In this document: positions 1-7,409 of the stretch, one piece after another
Layout: the number at the start of each line of letters is the position of its first letter
Numbering within the stretch: position 1 is the first letter of the stretch
From: Subdoligranulum variabile
GTDB lineage: Bacteria; Bacillota; Clostridia; Oscillospirales; Ruminococcaceae
DNA: 39,201 nucleotides
NCBI GenBank assembly: GCA_004554775.1
Contig: SFKI01000027.1
Span: forward strand, 1-39,201
Direction: 5' to 3'
Notes under the pieces: model-generated
What the model saw: the letters and a program-made list of their open reading frames with translations, nothing else
Database searches by the model: none
Told to the model about the DNA's origin: nothing
Translations under genes and position numbers: made by a program

Positions 1-747
1 CGGGGCCTCATTCCAGTTGCAGACGGTATTCACGCCGTCATCAGCCAGGCCCAGGTTCAAGCCGGCGCCAGCATAGAAGCTGTACAGGTACCAGCCGTTC
101 GCAACGTCCATAGAGACTTTCTTGCCTGCGGCGGCTGCCTTCTCCATCATCGTGTCAAGGCTCTTGACGTCGTCCTCGGTGAAGAAGCTCTTGTCGTAGA
201 ACATGAAGTAGCCGTTGTCAGCGGTCAGGGGGTAAGCATACAGCTTGCCATCGACCGTGGCAGCATCGACAGACGCGGGAGTGTTGCGGCTCTTGATATC
301 GTCCGCATTCAGCTGCACTTCCTGCAGAGCGCCAGCCTTGACCAACTCGTTCAGCTGGTCATCGGCAAAAGCATAAACATCAGCAGCGGCGGTGGGGTCG
401 GTCAGGACGGTATCCTTGGCCGTGGACTCGGACTGAGTTCCCAGATTGATGGTGATCTTGCCGCCGTAGTTGCCGTACTTCTCGATGAACTTGTCGCTGA
501 TTTCACGCAGCAGATCCTGATCCTCTTCAGCGCCCCACATGGTCAAGGTAACATCCTGAGCGAAGGCAGCGGCAGCAGCCTGGTCGAGAACGTCGCCCTC
601 AGCGGCAGTGCTCTCTGCGGTGCTCTCGGCAGTGGAAGAAGCAGCCTCAGCGGTAGAGGTTGCTGCGCTGCTGGCGGAGCCGCCGCCACAGGCTGCCAGA
701 GACAGGGCCATGGCACCGGCCATGGCAAGGCACAATTGCTTTTTCAT
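1..747 (-). CDS. Sugar ABC transporter substrate-binding lipoprotein (MalE-like), C-terminus outside window
   Basis: Binds an oligosaccharide or sugar outside the cell and delivers it to an ABC permease. The start ATG is at 747 and 249 codons are visible before the window edge cuts the gene. The N-terminus is a lipoprotein signal (KKQ, hydrophobic stretch, lipobox LAAC with Cys20), followed by a Ser/Ala/Glu-rich linker. Next comes a family-1 solute-binding fold: a TLTMWG strand near residue 65, then KLYAYPLTADNGYFMFYDK and the MDVANGWYLYSF segment typical of maltodextrin/multiple-sugar binding proteins. The permease genes would lie beyond the left edge. A LacI-family gene lies directly upstream and LacI-type operators sit in the promoter, so sugar-induced derepression is expected. 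The exact sugar cannot be read from this portion. Confidence 0.9.
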   Translation of the reverse strand, partial: MKKQLCLAMAGAMALSLAACGGGSASSAATSTAEAASSTAESTAESTAAEGDVLDQAAAAAFAQDVTLTMWGAEEDQDLLREISDKFIEKYGNYGGKITINLGTQSESTAKDTVLTDPTAAADVYAFADDQLNELVKAGALQEVQLNADDIKSRNTPASVDAATVDGKLYAYPLTADNGYFMFYDKSFFTEDDVKSLDTMMEKAAAAGKKVSMDVANGWYLYSFYAGAGLNLGLADDGVNTVCNWNEAP

Positions 748-800
748 AGTTGTGTTCTCCTTCTTCTTGTTTTTGCTCATTGCTCAAACAATTCGCAGTG

Positions 801-821
801 CTGCGCAATCATGTTGCGCAG
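801..821. promoter_or_regulatory. LacI-type operator O1
   Basis: Perfect inverted repeat CTGCGCAA-N5-TTGCGCAG, located between the predicted promoter and the start codon of the binding-protein gene. Its size and symmetry fit a LacI/GalR dimer site, and the neighbouring lacI-type gene is the obvious candidate repressor. Confidence 0.65.
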
Positions 822-837
822 CCGCTTTACAATACTT

Positions 838-866
838 AGAATACAAGATTTTTGCGCCGGTGTCAA
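838..866 (-). promoter_or_regulatory. Promoter of the sugar-binding lipoprotein gene
   Basis: On the minus strand a perfect -35 TTGACA (861-866) is followed after 17 bp by TATTCT (838-843). The predicted transcription start lies just before the operator at 801-821, so repressor binding there would block initiation or early elongation. Confidence 0.6.
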
Positions 867-949
867 TGCACACAATTGACGGGGTTTCCTATAATTTTTT
901 GTAGGTTTTTACCCATAAGCTTCGCGTTTTTCTGCCATTTAGCACCGTT

Positions 950-972
950 TTGCGCAATTTCTTGTTGCGCAA
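950..972. promoter_or_regulatory. LacI-type operator O2 (TTGCGCAA-N7-TTGCGCAA)
   Basis: Two copies of the self-complementary octamer TTGCGCAA, 7 bp apart, lie between the regulator stop codon and the binding-protein promoter. The centre is about 150 bp from O1, a distance that would allow looping by a tetrameric or paired repressor. The looping is inference; the repeats are seen. Confidence 0.5.
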
Positions 973-1008
973 GTTGCCTTTTTTGACAGATTTATGCAAA
1001 TTGTAGCA

Positions 1009-2022
1009 TCACTTTGTGGATTCCCGCAGGATGACCTGATAGCCCTGCACCTGGCGCAGCGGGATATCCTTGCCCGCCATCACGTCCAGCAGCATACGGC
1101 AGGCCGTAGAACCCAACCGTTCAGCGTCAAACTGCACGGCCGAGACGGCCGGGGTCGTACTAGCCAGCAGCTCGCTGTCGTACAAGCTGGCCAGCCGCAG
1201 CTGTTCCGGCACACGGATATGGCGATTGCGCAGTTCGCGCATCAAATCAAAGGCAATGCGATCATCGCAGCACAGCAGACAGTCGGGGTGCTGCTCCAGC
1301 ACAGCTTCGAGCGCGTCGGTGCGCTGCTCGTCGGATTCAATGCCGGTGCGGATCAGCGACTGGTCGGCGGAAGCACCAAATTCCGCCAGCCCGCGCAAAT
1401 AGCCGCGCAGGCGGTCGGCGTTGACGGTGTAGGTGCCGCTGCCGCCCAAATAAGCGATGCGGCGCGCTCCCATCTGGAACAGCACGCGGGTCATCTCGCT
1501 GGCAGCACCCAGCTGGTCGTTATCCGCCTGCGGTATATCGTCGTTTTCAATGCGGCCGATGGCAACAAAGGGCACACCGTACTGCTGCAGCAGGTCAATG
1601 CTGGGGTCATCACTCATCGTGCGGGAGAGGATGACGCCGTCCACTTTATGGCTGGCCAGCTGGCGCTCCAGCTGGACGGTATCGGTATCGCTGACGTAAC
1701 AGAGCAGCAGGTCGTACCCGCGCTGCGCCGCCATGGTGCAGACACCGCCCATACACTTGCGCAAAAACGGCAGGTCCAGCTGCATGAAGTGCTTTGGTAT
1801 CACCAGCGAAAGATTGTGTGTTGCGCCGGGATCCTGCCTGCGCACTGGGGTGCTGCTATTACCCCCCGGGCGGCCCACATAGGCAAACACCTTGGCGCGG
1901 GTCTCCTCGCTCACACGTCCTTTGCCTGACAATGCACGCGATACTGTTGTTTTTGATATGCCAAGTGCCTGTGCGATCTCCTCGATTGGCGGACGTCCAT
2001 CCCGTCCCTGACCCGTAGCCAT
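1009..2022 (-). CDS. LacI-family transcriptional regulator
   Basis: A 337-residue repressor of normal LacI/GalR length. The N-terminal helix-turn-helix (about residues 12-35) contains the signature SKTTVSRALSGKGRVS, followed by a hinge and a periplasmic-binding-like effector domain (VDGVILSRTM, ARRIAYLGG, and a C-terminal AVQFDAERLGSTACRMLLD). The ATG at 2022 is preceded by AGGAGA at suitable spacing. It is transcribed toward the sugar-binding lipoprotein gene, and TTGCGCAA-like sites lie both upstream of its own start and upstream of that gene. It probably represses the sugar transporter and itself until the sugar is imported. The inducer is unknown. Confidence 0.93.
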   Translation of the reverse strand: MATGQGRDGRPPIEEIAQALGISKTTVSRALSGKGRVSEETRAKVFAYVGRPGGNSSTPVRRQDPGATHNLSLVIPKHFMQLDLPFLRKCMGGVCTMAAQRGYDLLLCYVSDTDTVQLERQLASHKVDGVILSRTMSDDPSIDLLQQYGVPFVAIGRIENDDIPQADNDQLGAASEMTRVLFQMGARRIAYLGGSGTYTVNADRLRGYLRGLAEFGASADQSLIRTGIESDEQRTDALEAVLEQHPDCLLCCDDRIAFDLMRELRNRHIRVPEQLRLASLYDSELLASTTPAVSAVQFDAERLGSTACRMLLDVMAGKDIPLRQVQGYQVILRESTK

Positions 2023-2043
2023 GGGCTGTACTCTCCTGTTCTT

Positions 2044-2113
2044 TTGCGCAACTTCTTAGCGAAAAGCCGCGCAAATTGATTGTGCTTTTCTTCAAGCATA
2101 CGCACCTGCGCAA
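2044..2113. promoter_or_regulatory. TTGCGCAA-like half-sites upstream of the lacI-type gene
   Basis: TTGCGCAA at 2044-2051, CCGCGCAA at 2067-2074 and CTGCGCAA at 2106-2113 repeat the octamer found in the binding-protein operators. They lie in the 5' region of the regulator gene and suggest autoregulation. Confidence 0.45.
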
Positions 2114-2184
2114 TTTTTGTCAAGCCGCAGAACCGCCAAAAAGCCGGGCCAAATTTCGGCACAATGTACACTTGTCTAATTTTC

Positions 2185-2214
2185 AATTCATAGTATTTTA
2201 AATTCATAGTATTT
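2185..2214. repeat. Tandem 14-bp direct repeat between regulator and thioredoxin genes
   Basis: AATTCATAGTATTT occurs at 2185-2198 and again at 2201-2214, a 16-bp period in an AT-rich divergent intergenic region. It could be a regulator site or a chance local duplication. Confidence 0.5.
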
Positions 2215-2227
2215 AATATGTTATCTA

Positions 2228-2256
2228 TTGCTTTTTGGCGGTTTATCGTGTAAGAT
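2228..2256 (+). promoter_or_regulatory. Possible promoter of thioredoxin gene
   Basis: TTGCTT (2228-2233), 17-bp spacer, TAAGAT (2251-2256). The match to consensus is moderate; TATAGT at 2262-2267 is an alternative -10. Confidence 0.3.
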
Positions 2257-2321
2257 AGTGGTATAGTTCAGCCGGGCTCTGCCCATACTGACAAACACAC
2301 GATAAAAGGAGGAATTTCCCT

Positions 2322-2633
2322 ATGGTACAGGAAGTTCATCATAACGATTTGACCGCTGCACTGGCCGCCCCCGTGGCCGTACTGGATTTTAACGCCACCT
2401 GGTGCGGCCCTTGCAAGATGCTGGGACCCGTGCTGGAAGAAGTAAGCAATGAGATGACCGACAAGGCCGCCTTTTTTGGCATTGACTGCGACGAAAACCC
2501 GCAGCTGGCCGCACAGTTTGGCGTGAACAGCATCCCCTGCCTGGTGGTTTTGAAAGCTGGTAAGGTCGTTGCCACCCAGGTTGGCTTCCAGCCGAAACCG
2601 GCTTTGACAGCTTGGATCAACGGGGCTCTTTGA
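2322..2633 (+). CDS. trxA: Thioredoxin
   Basis: Cytosolic dithiol-disulfide oxidoreductase of 103 residues, the usual thioredoxin length. The active site is WCGPC with Cys28 and Cys31 in FNATWCGPCKML, and the cis-proline segment NSIPCLVVLKAGK is present, with an extra Cys next to the proline. The ATG at 2322 follows a strong AAAGGAGG. It is a single-gene unit, with its own terminator directly downstream and divergent from the LacI gene. Reduction would normally come from a thioredoxin reductase encoded elsewhere. Confidence 0.95.
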   Translation: MVQEVHHNDLTAALAAPVAVLDFNATWCGPCKMLGPVLEEVSNEMTDKAAFFGIDCDENPQLAAQFGVNSIPCLVVLKAGKVVATQVGFQPKPALTAWINGAL

Positions 2634-2651
2634 TTTAATAGCGCAACCATC

Positions 2652-2684
2652 GTGGCTCACCACCTTGCGGTGAGCCACTTTTTT
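2652..2684 (+). terminator. Rho-independent terminator of trxA
   Basis: Perfect 10-bp stem GTGGCTCACC / GGTGAGCCAC with a 7-nt loop, followed by six T on the plus strand. Confidence 0.85.
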
Positions 2685-2732
2685 AATGGGCCTCTTCCGG
2701 TAGTGCTCCCTTTTGTGACCAAAAAAGGGAGC

Positions 2733-2769
2733 AAAAAAGCGATGCCGCTTTCCCGCTGCATCGCTTTTT
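2733..2769 (-). terminator. Terminator of the GH42 gene (also works as plus-strand hairpin)
   Basis: Stem AAAAGCGATGC / GCATCGCTTTT with T-runs on both strands. On the minus strand it lies about 55 bp after the beta-galactosidase stop codon. Confidence 0.7.
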
Positions 2770-2823
2770 CTTGTCAATTCGTTTAAAGCTTCTTTGCCTA
2801 TTTTTTCAAAGAAAGCAGGCAGG

Positions 2824-4806
2824 TCAGCCCTCGTCCGCAGGCTCTACTTGCACCAGGCGCGTGCTGTACTTTTCCAGCTCTACGCCGTCGATCTCTACGC
2901 TGTGGTCGTTGCAGTTTTGCATAAAGACGAAATCCCCGCGGCGGGTAGCCAGCACACCGGCTGGCAGTGCCTCGGGCCAAGCGGGTGCAAGGCGCGCTTT
3001 TTCGCATACCTGCGCATAAAAGTCATTGTAGAAATCCGCATTGAAACGGCTGGCGAGGTAGTACGCATAGCCCTTGCCAAATCCATGCACCGCGGCGGCG
3101 GGGCGGCCTGCATAGTAATCCTCGGTGTAGAGCATCAGCGGGGTAGCGGGGTCGGCGTCGTTCAGGGCCGCTACTTCGCAGAGGATGCTGCCGTCCGCTT
3201 CGAGCACACCATTGTCAGGGGCAGCACAATGGCAGATCTCGCCGTCATACATGCCGTCGATCTCCTCGCGGCGCAGGCCGAGCAGGTCGGTCAGCCCGTA
3301 GGGGGTATCACCCCGATAGCACAGGTCGCTCTCATCCACCACACCGGTCCAGTAAGTCACGACCACGGTGCCGCCCTGGGCGGTGTAATCGCAAAGCGCT
3401 TGCGCAAATTTGTTGCGCAGCAGGTACTGCATCGGCACAATAACCAGCCCATAGCCGGTCAGGTCGCTCTCCTGGTTGACAAAATCCACCGTAACACCGC
3501 GGCGTGCCAGGGCGTTGTAGTGGCAGGCCAGCTCTTTCCAGTAGCCAAGGCCACAGTTGCGCGGCCCGGCCGAACCCTCGAGCGCCCATTTGTTCTCCCA
3601 GTCATGCACGATGGCCACCTGTTTCACGCGGCGGGTGTCCGCCACAAAGGCCAGCTGTTCCAGCGTTTCCCCCACTTCGGCGGTCTCGCGGAAAGGCCGT
3701 GCATCCTCACGCCCATCATGGCCGATCACCGCACCGTGCAGCTTTTCCTCAGCACCACGGCTGGCGCGCCACTGGAAGTAGCACACACTGTCCGCGCCAT
3801 GTGCCACCGCCTGCAGCGCCGAAAGCTCGGCAATGCCGGGGCGCTTCTGCTTGCTGACAGGCTGCCAGTTGGTAAAGCTGGGGCTGGACTCCATCATCAG
3901 GAAAGGCTTGCCCTTCAGCGAATAATACAGGTCGTGCATCATCGCGGTGTCAAGCGCCGTCTCCTCGACGGTCTCGGTCGCCTTGTGCCAGGTGGGGTAG
4001 TTGTCCCAGCTGGCGACGTCGATCTCCTTGGCAAAGTCAAAGTAGTTGATATCGTTGAAGCGGTACATCATGTTGACGGTAAATTCCGCCTTGGGGGCCA
4101 GCTCGCGCACACAGTCGCGCTCCCACTTATAAAAATCAATGCTCTGGTAGCTGACGAAGCGCTTCCAATCCAGCGCCAGGCCCTGCACTGCGTTTTCACC
4201 CTGGGGAGCCGGGCTTTCGATCTGGCTCCAATCGGTGTAGTTGTGGCTCCAGAACGTTGCATTCCATGCCTTGTTCAGTGCGTCAAGGCTGCCGTAACGC
4301 TGTTGCAGCCAGGCGCGGAATGCGTTCTGGCAGAGCTCGCAGTGACACTCGCCGCCGAACTCGTTGCCGATATGCCACAGGATCACGGCCGGGTCATTGC
4401 CGAAACGCTCAGCCAGCTTGCGGTCGATGATTGCCACTTTTTCACGGTAGATCGGCGAAGTGTAGCAATGATTCTGGCGGCGGTTGTACAGTTCGCGCAC
4501 GCGGTCGCCGCGCACACGGCGCACCTCGGGGTATTTCTGGGCCAGCCAGGCCGGTCGTGCGGCGCTGGGCGTTGCCAAAATGGTCGAGATGCCGTGTGTG
4601 TACAGGTTGTGGATGATATCGGCCAGCCAGTCCAGGTTGAACTCGCCCTCCTGCGGCTCGAGCGTGGACCAGGAGAACACACCCAGTGTAACCACGTTGA
4701 CGTGTGCTTTTTCCATCAATTCCACATCTTTGGCAAGGATATCCGGGCGGTCCAGCCACTGCTCGGGGTTATAATCTCCGCCGTGGAGAAGTTTGTCTAA
4801 CTGCAT
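2824..4806 (-). CDS. GH42 beta-galactosidase
   Basis: Cytosolic glycoside hydrolase family 42 enzyme of 660 residues, the family's typical length, releasing terminal beta-D-galactose from galacto-oligosaccharides. There is no signal peptide. The N-terminal TIM barrel begins LHGGDYNPEQW. The acid/base is Glu149 in WHIGNEFGGE and the nucleophile is Glu306 in PFLMMESSPS. The CHCELC cluster (Cys154/156/159, with Cys114) matches the metal-binding cysteines of many GH42 proteins. I chose the ATG at 4806 because GGAGG precedes it; an in-frame ATG 15 codons upstream has no ribosome site. A trimerization domain with a glutamine-amidotransferase-like fold follows the barrel. It is a monocistronic unit with its own promoter and terminator. 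Activity on alpha-L-arabinopyranosides is known for some relatives. Confidence 0.93.
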   Translation of the reverse strand: MQLDKLLHGGDYNPEQWLDRPDILAKDVELMEKAHVNVVTLGVFSWSTLEPQEGEFNLDWLADIIHNLYTHGISTILATPSAARPAWLAQKYPEVRRVRGDRVRELYNRRQNHCYTSPIYREKVAIIDRKLAERFGNDPAVILWHIGNEFGGECHCELCQNAFRAWLQQRYGSLDALNKAWNATFWSHNYTDWSQIESPAPQGENAVQGLALDWKRFVSYQSIDFYKWERDCVRELAPKAEFTVNMMYRFNDINYFDFAKEIDVASWDNYPTWHKATETVEETALDTAMMHDLYYSLKGKPFLMMESSPSFTNWQPVSKQKRPGIAELSALQAVAHGADSVCYFQWRASRGAEEKLHGAVIGHDGREDARPFRETAEVGETLEQLAFVADTRRVKQVAIVHDWENKWALEGSAGPRNCGLGYWKELACHYNALARRGVTVDFVNQESDLTGYGLVIVPMQYLLRNKFAQALCDYTAQGGTVVVTYWTGVVDESDLCYRGDTPYGLTDLLGLRREEIDGMYDGEICHCAAPDNGVLEADGSILCEVAALNDADPATPLMLYTEDYYAGRPAAAVHGFGKGYAYYLASRFNADFYNDFYAQVCEKARLAPAWPEALPAGVLATRRGDFVFMQNCNDHSVEIDGVELEKYSTRLVQVEPADEG

Positions 4807-4862
4807 ACTGTTTTCCTCCGCTTTGCTTGTGCGTAAAAAGTGATTATGCATCTTTGATGTTC

Positions 4863-4891
4863 AGTATAGCAACAAACTCTGCACGGTGCAA
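4863..4891 (-). promoter_or_regulatory. Likely promoter of the GH42 gene
   Basis: Minus-strand TTGCAC (4886-4891), 17-bp spacer, TATACT (4863-4868). The -10 is good and the -35 weak. Confidence 0.45.
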
Positions 4892-4937
4892 GCCGCCAGG
4901 GATAGATATTTGTTGCAATCAGCCGGAAAAAGGGCGC

Positions 4938-4965
4938 AAAAAAGCTCTCCCACCGGGGGGAGAGC
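4938..4965 (-). terminator. Terminator of first amino acid ABC operon
   Basis: GCTCTCCC / GGGAGAGC stem with a 6-nt loop, followed on the minus strand by six T, a few bases past the ATPase stop codon. Confidence 0.8.
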
Positions 4966-4971
4966 CCAATT

Positions 4972-5754
4972 TTATTTGCCGTAACTTGCCAAGAACTTCC
5001 GCGTGCGTTCCTCCTGCGGGTGGTCGATGACCTGCTTGGCGTCACCCTGTTCCACCACGACGCCGCCGTCCATAAACAAGATCCGGTCGGCCACATCGCG
5101 GGCAAACTTCATCTCGTGCGTTACGATGATCATGGTGGTCTTGTGCTCGGCCAAATCGCGCAGAACGCGCAGCACTTCACCCGTCAGCTCGGGGTCGAGG
5201 GCCGAGGTCGGCTCGTCAAAACACAGGATATCGGGGTGCAAGGCCAGTGCGCGGGCGATCGCGACGCGCTGCTGCTGCCCGCCGGAAAGCTGGTGCGGGT
5301 AATGCCCCGCCCGGTCGGAAAGCCCCATCTGGGCCAGCAGTTCCCGGGCATGCGCTTCCAGCTCGTCGTGGATCTGCTTGCGGTTCTGCTTGTAGTCCGG
5401 GCGCTCTTTCGCCAGCAGTTCGCCCGCCAGCATCACATTTTGCAACGCCGTATACTGCGGAAAAAGGTTGAAATTCTGGAACACCAGTCCGAAGTGCAGC
5501 CGCTTTTTGCGCAGCACGGCCTCGCTCTGGGTGCGGGCATCGTCCGCGCTCCACAGCGTTTCGCCCGCCACGGTGATAGATCCTGCGTCGGCAGTCTCCA
5601 AAAAGTTCAAACAGCGCAGCAACGTTGTTTTACCGGAGCCGGACGACCCGATGATCGCCAGTGCTTCGCCTTTTTGCAGTTCAAACGAGATATTTCGCAG
5701 CACGGCTGTGCTGCCGAAGCTTTTGCCGATGCCGGCAACTTCCAACAATGCCAT
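4972..5754 (-). CDS. Polar amino acid ABC transporter ATPase (GlnQ type)
   Basis: Cytosolic ATP-hydrolysing subunit of an amino acid importer, 260 residues. Visible motifs are Walker A GSSGSGKT (residues 36-43), Q-loop VFQNFNLFPQYTALQN, signature LSGGQQQR, Walker B ILCFDEPTSALDPE and the switch region IIVTHEMKFARDVADRI. The FNLFP Q-loop and the ALDPELTGEV segment are typical of GlnQ/HisP-like proteins. It is the last gene of a binding protein - permease - ATPase operon and starts 12 bp after the permease stop codon. The substrate cannot be read from the sequence. Confidence 0.94.
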   Translation of the reverse strand: MALLEVAGIGKSFGSTAVLRNISFELQKGEALAIIGSSGSGKTTLLRCLNFLETADAGSITVAGETLWSADDARTQSEAVLRKKRLHFGLVFQNFNLFPQYTALQNVMLAGELLAKERPDYKQNRKQIHDELEAHARELLAQMGLSDRAGHYPHQLSGGQQQRVAIARALALHPDILCFDEPTSALDPELTGEVLRVLRDLAEHKTTMIIVTHEMKFARDVADRILFMDGGVVVEQGDAKQVIDHPQEERTRKFLASYGK

Positions 5755-5766
5755 AGCCGTACCCCC

Positions 5767-6426
5767 TTAGCGGAAATAGTCCAGCCGTTTTTCCAGCCAG
5801 CCAAAAAACAGCGTCAGTACGCCTACAAATACCAGGAAGAACACGGCGGTGGAGAACAGCGGCCAGATCAGGCCCTTGGCGCTGTACTCCTTGGCCATCA
5901 TGATGATATCCTTGTTGGCGATGACGTTGGCCAGGGAGGTATCCTTGACCAAGGTGATGATCTCGTTGCCCATGGGGGGCAAAATGCGCTTGACCACTTG
6001 CAGCAGCGTGACCTTAAAAAAGATCTGGCTGCGGGTCATGCCCAGCACCTGTCCGGCCTCGGTCTGGCCTTTGGGCACAGCTTCGATGCCGCCGCGGTAA
6101 ATTTCGGAGAAATAGCAGGCGTAGTTGATGGCAAACGCCACCACCGCCGCCACCAACCGGCCGCTGCCGCCCGACGGCCAGGGGTTGGTAAAGCCCATCA
6201 GGCCGGGCCCTAAGTAGATGACCAGGATTTGCAGCATCAGCGGTGTACCGCGGATCGCCCATACAAACGTTTTTACCACGCCGCGCAGCGGGGCAAACCG
6301 GCTCATTGAGCCGAACGCCACCACCAGCCCCAGCGGGATGGCAAAGAGCAGCGTCAGACCAAACAGCTGGCAGTTCAGCCAAAATGATTCGGTCAGACGC
6401 CCCCAGATTACAGCCGCCTCGCCCAT
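5767..6426 (-). CDS. Polar amino acid ABC transporter permease
   Basis: Integral membrane subunit of 219 residues with about five transmembrane helices. The EAA loop (GGIEAVPKGQTEAGQVLGMTRSQIFFKVTLLQ) that couples to the ATPase is intact, and the DTSLANVIANKDI segment is typical of HisM/GlnP-type permeases. Its ATG overlaps the stop of the upstream binding-protein gene by one base (TGATG), indicating translational coupling. A single permease gene implies a homodimeric pore. Confidence 0.94.
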   Translation of the reverse strand: MGEAAVIWGRLTESFWLNCQLFGLTLLFAIPLGLVVAFGSMSRFAPLRGVVKTFVWAIRGTPLMLQILVIYLGPGLMGFTNPWPSGGSGRLVAAVVAFAINYACYFSEIYRGGIEAVPKGQTEAGQVLGMTRSQIFFKVTLLQVVKRILPPMGNEIITLVKDTSLANVIANKDIIMMAKEYSAKGLIWPLFSTAVFFLVFVGVLTLFFGWLEKRLDYFR

Positions 6427-7265
6427 CAGTCAGCCAGGCTCAGGCTGTATTTGTCAGCCAATTTCTGCATCGTACCGTCGGATTTCAGTTCATCAAACGC
6501 AGCATCGACGGCCGCGGCCGCATCGCTGCCCTTGCGGAACGCAACACCGTACTCCTCGGCGTTCAGCTCGTCCTTGATGGTCAGGTTGGCGTAGTCAGTG
6601 CCGTCGCCGATCATGGCGGTAGCCAGGGTCAGGTCCAGCACGGCGGCGTCGGCTGTACCGGCGGCAACTTCCATCAGGCAGTCGGTCTGGACACTCTTGC
6701 TGATGTAATCGGCCTGGGAAAGACTCCCGTCGTCCTGGATGGCGCTCTCACCGGCGGAACCGGCCTCGGCCACAACGGTCTTGCCCACCAGGTCAGCGGT
6801 GGAGGTGTAGTCGGCGTCGGCTTTCATCACGACGACCTGCGCATTTTTGGCGTAGGCCTTGGTGCAGGCGGTGTTCGCCATAATCTCATCGGTCAGGGTC
6901 ATGCCGTTCCAGATGCAGTCAATGCTCTTGGCGTCCAGCTCAACGATCTTGGTGTCCCAGTTGATCTCGACAAAGTCCGGCTCCACGCCCAACTTTTCAC
7001 AAACGGCGGTGGCCAGCTCGGTATCAAAGCCGGTAAAGTTGCCCTCGGCGTCGGTGTAGTTCATCGGCTCGTAGACGGTGTAGCCGATGGTCATTTTGCC
7101 CTTGCCCTGGATATAGGCCAGGTCGCTGTCGGCTGCGGCCTCGGTGGTGGAAGCAGTGCCCGAAGCAGCCGAATCCGCCGCAGGGGCAGACGAAGCCGCA
7201 CCGCCACAGGCTGCCAGACTGACTGCCATACCGGCAGCCAACGCCATGCTGATCAATTTTTTCAT
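6426..7265 (-). CDS. Amino acid ABC transporter substrate-binding lipoprotein
   Basis: Extracellular family-3 solute-binding lipoprotein, 279 residues. The signal peptide MKKLISMALAAGMAVSLAAC has lipobox LAAC with Cys20, followed by an Ala/Ser/Thr linker. The mature part has the family pattern: IGYTVYEPMNYTD, GFDTELATAVCEKLG, IDCIWNGMTLT, and C-terminal VAFRKGSDAAAAVD plus SDGTMQKLADKYSL. It heads the operon with a GAGGAGGT ribosome site. The ligand is likely a polar amino acid but is not defined. Confidence 0.94.
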   Translation of the reverse strand: MKKLISMALAAGMAVSLAACGGAASSAPAADSAASGTASTTEAAADSDLAYIQGKGKMTIGYTVYEPMNYTDAEGNFTGFDTELATAVCEKLGVEPDFVEINWDTKIVELDAKSIDCIWNGMTLTDEIMANTACTKAYAKNAQVVVMKADADYTSTADLVGKTVVAEAGSAGESAIQDDGSLSQADYISKSVQTDCLMEVAAGTADAAVLDLTLATAMIGDGTDYANLTIKDELNAEEYGVAFRKGSDAAAAVDAAFDELKSDGTMQKLADKYSLSLAD

Positions 7266-7351
7266 CGTTATGACCTCCTCAAAATGCTTTACACAAATCC
7301 CTCTTGCGCCCGCTTAATTGATTCAGCGCAATAAAGCAGGTACATGCTGTA

Positions 7352-7380
7352 ATTTTACCGCAAAATGTAAGTTTATGCAA
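7352..7380 (-). promoter_or_regulatory. Promoter of first amino acid ABC operon
   Basis: Minus-strand TTGCAT (7375-7380), 17-bp spacer, TAAAAT (7352-7357), about 85 bp upstream of the lipoprotein start. Confidence 0.55.
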
Positions 7381-7409
7381 GATTAAACTACAAAAAACGC
7401 ATAAACAAA

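Noticed and set aside
2705..2732. GCTCCCTTTT / AAAAGGGAGC inverted repeat as a terminator
   Set aside because: It has no T-tract at the 3' side on either strand; it lies between two better terminators and may be part of a larger fold.
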